From Obelidium mucronatum (lineage: Eukaryota; Chytridiomycota; Chytridiomycetes; Chytridiales; Chytriomycetaceae): DNA of 19,940 bases. The stretch lies in NCBI GenBank assembly GCA_025765595.1, contig JAIVFH010000442.1:1-19940 (forward strand), in the 5' to 3' direction. Made by a program: the position numbers and the translations under genes. A model generated the notes under the pieces. That model had not been told where the DNA came from. It saw only the letters and a list, made by a program, of their open reading frames with translations, and searched no databases. This document shows, piece by piece, positions 10,501-17,085 of the stretch; position 1 is the stretch's first letter; the number at the start of each line of letters is the position of its first letter.

Positions 10501-11769
10501 TTGAGATCTTCGTCAAGTTTGTAATTCATGGCGCCAAGAACGATGCCCAGTACAACTACGTTCAAAAATGATCCCCATTGCATCAATCGATCTTCCCACA
10601 TGTTGACAAGAATTCTTCTCGAAATAATTGCCACTTGTTCAAAGAAATCAGCACTTTTGGGTTGTGTAAAGTGACTGCCAGAATACGGCACTTCTTCCGC
10701 TGGAATTGTCGTTTTGGTTTGTCCCGTTGATCTAAAGGCTTCTACAATACGGTTCAAATTATTTGTAGTTTCCATCTCTGAGGCTTCAGTCCTATCATCG
10801 ATTGCAACAGCATCAACCAAGTAATCAGCGCCATTAATTCCCTCTCCAAGACGAAACCCAAGCCCCTGAAAGAATTCAACGCCCTCATGGGGAGTTCCAC
10901 AGAAAGTAAGCAGACCACCACGACCGAGCAATGCAATTTGGTCAAAATATCCAAAAATGTCGGATCGAGGCTGGTGGATGGATAGGATAATGGTTCGATT
11001 CAAGTTGTGAGCTAAATTGAGTAGGGTTTCAATCAAAGATCTTGCGTTAAATGCGTCCAGTCCTGTAGTCGGTTCATCCAAGAAAATAACAGATGGATTC
11101 GTAAGCAGCTGGACTCCGACACTGGTTGTGTTTTTTGTTATCGATGTTTGTTTGGCCTGTCATGTCCTAGAATTTTTTACCTGACCCGCCGCCTTTCTCC
11201 TCCCGATATCCCCTTATGCCAATCATCTCCGATAAGGGTATCAGCGCATTCTTTTAGGCCCAATTCGAGGATTACCGCCTCGACAATCTCAAACTTCTTT
11301 GACTTTGGCATGTCTCTTGGTAATCTCAAACGAGCAACGTAGCGCAGAGTTTCTCTAACTGAGACGTACGGAAGCAGGTTATCATGTTGTTCGACATACG
11401 CAACTAAGCCATTCTTGAGGAACTTTTCTTGATTCTGGCCGTTGAAAGTGATTTGCCCAGTGATGCCCTTTGCCCGACCGGCCAATGCATTCAACAGCGT
11501 AGTTTTGCCGCTGCCAGAGCTGCCCTGATTAAAACCGGCATTAAAAGGGTGTGCTCCATATATCCTAAGCGGCTTACCATTATAGCCATGAGTTTGCCAG
11601 CAGGCACATTCAAAGAGATATCATTGAGGATAGCACGTTCCTCCTTCTTCCTGCCACGTACTTTGACGTACAAGTTCTTTGCTTCGACTGTTACGGGGAA
11701 AGTGGTATCCAAGAGAGTTCCCGGTGGTTGTCCAACAACTTGCTCATGATCAGCAACAATGAAGTCCAT
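7571..11769 (-). CDS. Full-size ABCG transporter (NBD-TMD-NBD-TMD)
   Basis: Eight exons on the minus strand (11578-11769, 11181-11524, 10408-11121, 10229-10352, 10020-10170, 8933-9960, 8266-8864, 7571-8195) join in frame to 1258 residues. It is an ATP-driven membrane pump. NBD1 has Walker A GSSGSGKTT (65-73), signature ISGGE (170-174), Walker B VIFLDEP (190-196) and an H-loop in ILSIHQPRSDIF. TMD1 follows (about 300-615) with an extracellular Cys-bearing loop near 560-573. A charged Lys/Glu linker lies around 625-650. NBD2 has GASGAGKST (709-717), LSGGE (823-827), AILLLDE (842-848) and CTVHQPRSDIF. TMD2 runs to the C-terminus. Both ATP sites look intact, unlike classic PDR pumps, where one is degenerate. 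Length and order recall yeast YOL075C-type ABCG proteins. Substrate is unknown. The 8266/8265 donor (GTTTGC) is weak but keeps the frame. It lies between two facing chitinase genes. Confidence 0.9.
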
Positions 11770-11921
11770 TTCAAAACGGAGAAAAAATGGTAGGTTGTTT
11801 ACCCCTTCACTCCATAAACATACAAAGTAACCTCAGGAGCCTAACATCATCAATCATACATAGATGGTTTCCTTTATTTCAACTAGTTTACTGTTGGTAA
11901 CAATAAAAAAATCACGCAAAA
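11770..11921 (-). promoter_or_regulatory. Short gap: transporter promoter and chitinase 2 terminator
   Basis: Only 152 bp separate the chitinase 2 stop from the transporter start, both on the minus strand. The region must hold the 3' end of one transcript and the promoter of the next. Minus-strand AATAAA at 11873-11878 fits chitinase 2 polyadenylation. No clear TATA box is seen. Confidence 0.45.
11873..11878 (-). terminator. Poly(A) signal of chitinase 2
   Basis: Minus-strand AATAAA, about 43 bp past the chitinase 2 stop and about 100 bp before the transporter start codon. Confidence 0.45.
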
Positions 11922-14197
11922 TCAGCAGCCACTGACACCAGTACATTGCCAGACAAGGCCAGCAGTTGCATAGTTACAAATACATGCGTTTGAGCACGCC
12001 CATGCACCAAAAGTGGCGCAAGGTGCTCCATTCACAACATTAGTACCTGCTGCAGTTGTGGTAGTGGCCTTTTTTGTTGTTGTGGTAGTCGTGGTGGTGG
12101 TTTTCGTGGATGTCGTTGGCTTTGTAGTAGTAGCAGTTGGTTTAGTAGTCGTGATGGTCGTCGATGATGTAACTGGCTTGGTTGTTGTTGTTGTGGTAGT
12201 CGATGTAGTTGGTTTTGGTGTAGTAGTTGTGGTGGTGGTGGAGGTAATCGGTTTCGTTGTGGTCGTTGTAGTGGAGGATGTAGTTGGTTTCGTTGTGGTA
12301 GTGGTAGTGGTTGATGTAGTTGGCTTGGTGGTGGTTGTGGTTGTGGTGGTCGTGGTCTTGGAGCTTGAACCACCAGTGGAGCAGGCACCAGTAGAAACCC
12401 ATCCGTTGGTACCAGATCCTGGAACAGTTCCTGGGTTCAAGTAGTATGAAGCCTTCCAGTTCTGTCCATTGTAGGATACCTCGACTCCAGCACTGTACGT
12501 GAAAGTGGAAACCCACGGGAGGAAACATTCACCAGGTCCTGGATGTTGGTTCTGCATAAATTATGGTGAGTAAAAAGATTCCCACATATCTCCGAATAGA
12601 CGAACACATACGCTGGAGCACGCGTTTAAGGCGTTGTAGCAGTTTTGACCAACACCACATTGTGCGTTGGAGGAACACATGGCGTAGCAGTTGGTGTTGG
12701 CATCAGCCCAAGAAGAACCACAACGCGTGGTAAGGTCAGATGGAGCTGGACCAATGTTTGTGGGGGATGGTTGTGGGACAGAGGTGATGCTGGCAACTTG
12801 GGCAACACAGTCAACTCCTGGAGTTCCAGCTGCAGCAGTAAAGAAGGTAGAAAGAGCTGGCATCAAAGCGCCACCGTCAATAGTGGCCTCCCTGTGCATG
12901 AAACCCGATGAATACAACGTAACCAAACTGAAAATCAAAGAGAAAGCGACGAAAACTTACCAAGTCATAACTCCCTTCAAACCCATGCAGGCAGCGTAAG
13001 CAGCCTTAATAGCAATCGATCTGGAGTCATCGTAACTGATGAAAATGTTGGTCTTTGGGTTGTACAGCCATGGAGTCTGGGTCCAGGTATCAAAGTGCTT
13101 GATCCATTCACCAGTCTTGTCTTGGGTGTATGGGTAGACCTGGACAAAGGTGTAAGTCCCACCGAGACCAGCTCCAGCACAATCGTGACCAGTAGATCCC
13201 TTGATGACAGGAACGTTGATGTCAGAATCCTTGTTGTTGGTCATTGGAGAGACTGGGCTCATGTAGTGTCCATAAAAGGGGGTACCAAGCGCAAGCTTGC
13301 TGGCCGGGAATCCAGCAGCGAGCCAAGACTGGACGGCATCACGAACGTTACCGCCTGGGGTTCCAAGGTTTCCAGCATCCTGAATCAATGGAGCACTGGC
13401 ACCAGTGTGAGTTCCCCAGATACCGTTGAGATCGTAAGCCTGGCGAACGCGTTTAGTTATATGGCCAACGCGTTTAGTTATATGACATCGCATGCATCAA
13501 AACACCTTACCATCAAATTCACAAAGTCAAAGATTTGCGCGTAAGCAGAAAGATCCTTGGACGGCTGTCCAGTCGCGTCTTTCCATGGGTACGCAGGCGG
13601 GGCAGCAGTAATCAGCTTTCCTGGAATAGCAGCACGTAGAGCCTTCAATGCAGTCAAGAAGTTCGCAGTATCAGCAGTGCTCCATGGGTTCTGGCAGGCT
13701 CCTTGTTCACCAGGGTATTCCCAGTCAATGTCGATACCGTCCAAGTTGTACTTTGTCATCAAAGCGCTGACGGTGGAGACAAAAGTGTTGATTCCAGCGG
13801 CACTGGCAAATGCTGTGGAGAATGGTTGGATTCCCCATCCTCCGATCGAGACAATCGCCTTGGCATCTCCGGCATGACAGTCGGCGGCAAAGTTGGTAAT
13901 GATGGAGGTATCAGCAGCAGGAAGAGTCACGGCTCCAGTAGAGTCAATATTGGCAAAAGCTATATGGGGCAGTAAGGAAACTTAGTGCATTGATGGACAG
14001 ATCAACTGAATCAACTGTGTTTTCTAACCATAGTTGACATGGGTGACTTTGCTGAAGTCCATGTACGAAGCTCTGATACCGTCCCAGTAGGGCAAATAGG
14101 CAACAAGGATCTTTCCATCAGGACCAACGGCTCTGGCATTGACACCGACAGCAGCAAGCGCCATCAGGAGGGCGGACACGATCGATCCAGCTTTCAT
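11922..14197 (-). CDS. Secreted GH18 chitinase 2, with one CBM5/12-like module
   Basis: Five exons (14029-14197, 13511-13959, 12961-13439, 12612-12891, 11922-12551) give 668 residues. Exons 1-4 have the same lengths as in chitinase 1 (169, 449, 479, 280). Signal peptide, SIGGW, the catalytic DGIDIDWE (130-137, E137) and the six-Cys module are all kept. Exon 5 is shorter: one CBM5/12-like module (about 468-516), one Thr-rich linker (about 525-628) and a different Cys-rich end of some 40 residues (VNGAPCATFG... to GVSGC). The second CBM and second linker of chitinase 1 are missing. I start at 14197, where the signal peptide begins and homology starts; an in-frame ATG at 14233 would put a poorly hydrophobic leader in front. 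It acts on extracellular chitin. The two enzymes probably differ in how they hold insoluble substrate (inference). Confidence 0.93.
12301..14197 (-). repeat. Right arm of inverted chitinase duplication
   Basis: This is the reverse partner of 4813-6710. The arms differ by one base in total length, owing to intron 1 (69 versus 70 bp). The ABC transporter gene lies wholly between the arms. Confidence 0.9.
13443..13484 (-). repeat. 21-bp tandem repeat in chitinase 2 intron 2
   Basis: The same doubled 21-bp unit as at 5527-5568, with one base changed over the whole 71-bp intron. The doubling was thus present before the copies last exchanged sequence. Confidence 0.85.
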
Positions 14198-14542
14198 TTT
14201 TCTGGGTTTCAATTGAAGGCAAGTGGGAAGCAAAACCTGATCTTTTTGAAGGGATTCGCGGGCTTATGAGACCCTGTGACTTCCCCTGTGACTGCCAAAG
14301 GAATTTTCGCTGACAAAGCAAGTCCCCACCCACCCAACTAACCGGATAGCATCGCTCCGTGACAATTATAATTTAGCTGTCAGTTTTCTTCAAATTCCAG
14401 AATTGCTTCTTTTGCTTTCAATATTTATTGGAGTAGTCCGGGTGGCACAGGCTCAAGCCAAGCTCAAGCCAAGAACATTTTCGAGTCCTATCACCTGACA
14501 ATCGATCAAACGCATAATTTTATTGGATTGGCTGAGAGAGTC
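14198..14542. promoter_or_regulatory. Intergenic region upstream of chitinase 2
   Basis: There are 345 bp between the chitinase 2 start and the stop of the next minus-strand gene; no gene seen. It holds two 10-bp direct repeats CCCTGTGACT (14272-14281, 14284-14293), 75-97 bp upstream of the start, next to CCCCT. It also holds an 11-bp tandem repeat GCTCAAGCCAA at 14451-14472 and GGGTGGCAC at 14440-14448. ACCCTGTGACT and the GTGCCACCC complement also occur upstream of chitinase 1. Confidence 0.4.
14519..14524 (-). terminator. Poly(A) signal of the polyproline gene
   Basis: Minus-strand AATAAA about 20 bp past the TGA at 14543-14545. It supports the extra last exon placed there. Confidence 0.5.
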
Positions 14543-15707
14543 TCATTTTTTCAGCATTCTGTCTTGGGGAGTTCCGCCGGGTGTCCGAGGGATAAGAGTC
14601 CGCCGCAAGCGAATGCTAGGAATCTCCTTGATTAGAGACATCGGGTTGGGCCTGTTATTATCCCGTTAGGAGAAAAGCGAGTGGGAAATGACTGTGAATA
14701 AAGCACTTACAATTCTACGGGAATCACGTTTTGTTTTACACTTGAAGCTAGCGGTTGCTTCACACGTTCGGGGAGATTAGATGGACCATGAATGCCTGCT
14801 ATGCGTGAGGAAGAGCGCTTGGTCCACGGTGGTTTCACGTTAAACAAGTCAGATGGAGGATGTTGGGTTGTGTTTTCGTCATTCTCAGAGCCAAAGTCCG
14901 ATTGAGAAGATTCTTCTTCTTCTCTTTCGTCATCCATCATCGAGTACCGGAGATGTGAATGGGCTATCGCGCGTGTCGACGCAGGCGATGCACTTTTTTC
15001 TGTCAAGTAGGCAGATCGTGGAGACCTGATGAAAACCCAATCAGCAAAGAGCATTAAAGCTTTAAGTCAAAACTGAAAGGTTTTACGCACCTTTTTGTCG
15101 ATGGATTTTTATCTGCCGCGACCTTGTTGCATTTTCTTGACTTTACGGGAAAGCTCCTGCAGAACATTTGACATTGAGTTTTGTTCTTTCTCGACTGGAG
15201 CAATTTGGCTCTTTGTGGAAACCGGCTTTGGAATTTGCGTGGCAAACAGCGTAGGGGCGAGAGGAGGAGGCGGTGGAGGAGGAGGAGGAGGAGGAGGAGG
15301 GGGCGGGACTGGCGCTAATACAGGTGCAGCAACGACACTCTCATCACTAAGCGAGACACTCTTTTCTGAAACAGAAATGGAAGTTGGCAGTCGCTGCAGG
15401 TGACTGGCAGGCAGAGGAATCAGTCCCTTCAGATTCTTCACTTCGTATTCCAACACAGACAGTCGCTTTTCGCACGCGTTCAAAAGCTGCGCTTCTTCTG
15501 ACTTCTTGTTTTCTGTTACCTGGCAAGGTCCTCGTGTGCTGCTCTTGGGACTGCCAGCTTTTTTCTCGCTCTGAAGAGGAGGGTTGTAGTTTCGGCAAGA
15601 ATGGTGCCTGTCAGTGCCACTAGCACAACTGCCAGTAGATACGCCACCAAAAAGTGGACCGCATAAGCTTCATTTAGGTTTGGCGGCGAAGGCGTGTCCA
15701 GGCCCAT
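14543..15707 (-). CDS. Transmembrane/coiled-coil/polyproline protein, joins unresolved
   Basis: I do not recognise this gene with certainty. It starts at 15707 with a short Pro-rich leader, a strong membrane helix (HFLVAYLLAVVLVALTG) and a basic stretch (FRARKKLAV). A second frame (to about 15109) carries a coiled coil (AQLLNACEKRLSVLEYEVKNL), a 15-proline run and a second helix (NVLQELSRKVKKMQ). A third frame from 15025 to 14711 is acidic (DDEREEEESSQ), then basic. A well-formed 59-bp intron at 14652-14710 (GTAAGT, CCTAAC branch site, CAG) leads to a last exon 14543-14651 with SLIKEIPSIRLRRTLIPR and TPGGTP. The intron at 15026-15090 is also good. Joins from the first to the second and the second to the third frame need implausibly short introns or weak donors. 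Coiled coil, polyproline and a C-terminal LRxx...R[ST]PGG motif faintly recall mitochondrial fission regulator (MTFR1) proteins. A membrane-anchored actin-linked protein is another option. Confidence 0.5.
15259..15307. repeat. GGA/GGC trinucleotide run (polyproline codons)
   Basis: A purine-rich triplet tract on the plus strand that codes for 15 prolines on the minus strand. It is likely variable in length by slippage. A frame slip here would not change frame unless it was not a multiple of three. Confidence 0.8.
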
Positions 15708-15734
15708 GCCGAATGATGTTTAATTCAGTTGGTT

Positions 15735-15740
15735 TTTATT
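15735..15740 (-). terminator. Poly(A) signal of the NLR-like gene
   Basis: Minus-strand AATAAA about 41 bp past the TAA at 15781-15783 and only 28 bp before the start codon of the next minus-strand gene, so the two transcripts must nearly touch. Confidence 0.5.
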
Positions 15741-15780
15741 GTATTATTTTCAACTGCTTTGACCAGGCCAAAGGGTCAAA

Positions 15781-17085
15781 TTAACTGTTCCTAAAGATGG
15801 TTCGAAAAATTGACGGCCTTGGTGTTATTTTCGTATCTCCGATTTTGACATCAACGCCAAAGGATATATTGGGGAGAGGGCCAAAAAGCTCGGAATTCCC
15901 TTCCAACCACCTGTAATCATAACAGAGCAGAAAACCGCGGTCAACCGAGCACATATTAAAAAAGACAAACAGCTTACAAGTGAGATAAATCTCTGATTCG
16001 CTTTTAATTCGTTGGGCACTATTCCACTCAATTGATTGTGTGTGAGTTTCCTGGAAAACAGTTTAGTTCTTGACTATTAAATTCGCATAGATACATACAA
16101 TCGAACAAGCCCAGTTAAGCTTCCGAACTCAATCGGAATCGTGCCTGTGAGGTTGTTGAAAGATAGGTTCCTGTACAGTCAACATCAGATGTTTTGTCCT
16201 AATTTCCATATCGATAACACACATTTGACTTAGACGGGACAAACGACCAAATTCTTTTGGAATGCTTCCAGTCAGTTGATTGTTGTCCAATTTGCTATGA
16301 AACAAAGTTTTTCGTGAGCAAGCATGACGAACGGATCCAGGAAACATACAGTTTAGTTAACTTTGATAAGTTTGCCAGCTCAACGGGGATTTCCCCACTG
16401 AGCTTATTATACGATAAGTTACTGTAGTACATGGTTTCAATTCAGTAAAACAATGTTGAATGATCGTTGCCTCACAGTTGTAAGAGTTGTGAAAGGTTTC
16501 CCAGAGAGCTCGGAATTGCACCACTCAATTGACAAAAAGACAAATCCCTATCTTTCCTGTAAGTGGCGCATAATTAATATTTATCTAAAATTTCTTACAG
16601 CCATGTCAAATTAGCAAGATTTCCCAATTCGCTAGGAATGGGCCCTCCAAGCATATTTCCAGAAAGAAACCTGATTTTTAGGCAAGAATATTTATAAGAT
16701 AAACCCATGAAATATTTGACGAAATAGAGTATTACTTACATCCAATTCAGCTGTTTGAGTGCCCCAAGCTCTCCAGGAATCGAACCAATCAACTCATTAT
16801 GAGCCAGATCCCTGATAGAAAACGCAATTGCGCGATTTCAGTGCGGATAGTCAAACAAACCAGTAGAATACTTACAATCTCGTCAACTCGGACAAACTTC
16901 CAATCTCGCTTGGAATGGCCCCCTTCAAACCGAATTCTCTTAAATCGCTAATACAAACCGTGTTTCAGTGAAGCAAACTTTAAACAATCCAAGGTGTGTG
17001 TCCTCACAGCCAATTTAATTGAGTCAGCCTTCCAATATATTTGGCTGTTGCATCTTCGCTTAAATCGACACGATTGGAGGTGAAT
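15781..17085 (-). repeat. LRR exon array, one repeat per exon
   Basis: After a 78-nt lead exon, seven exons of exactly 72 nt and one of 73 nt each code for one 24-residue leucine-rich repeat. Introns of 48-69 bp interrupt the same codon position (phase 2, inside the Leu/Met codon that starts each repeat). A partial ninth repeat (WLEGNSELFGPLPNIS) lies in the last exon. All junctions follow GT-AG. Confidence 0.88.

Noticed and set aside
11491..11769. The transporter read as several short separate half-transporter genes
   Set aside because: All eight pieces join in frame through GT-AG introns of 53-70 bp, restoring Walker A, signature and Walker B motifs across the joins.
12013..12444. 143-residue plus-strand poly-valine frame opposite chitinase 2
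   Set aside because: It is the mirror of the Thr linker, with no domain or start context of its own.
14198..14233. In-frame upstream ATG for chitinase 2 at 14233
   Set aside because: It would add 12 residues before a good signal peptide; the duplicate gene starts at the position matching 14197.
15095..15403. Plus-strand frame with a poly-glycine run
   Set aside because: It is the antisense of the polyproline tract; the minus strand has the coiled coil, splice sites and poly(A) signal.
14543..15707. The polyproline gene as a formin
   Set aside because: There is a Pro-rich run but no FH2 domain and too little sequence for one.
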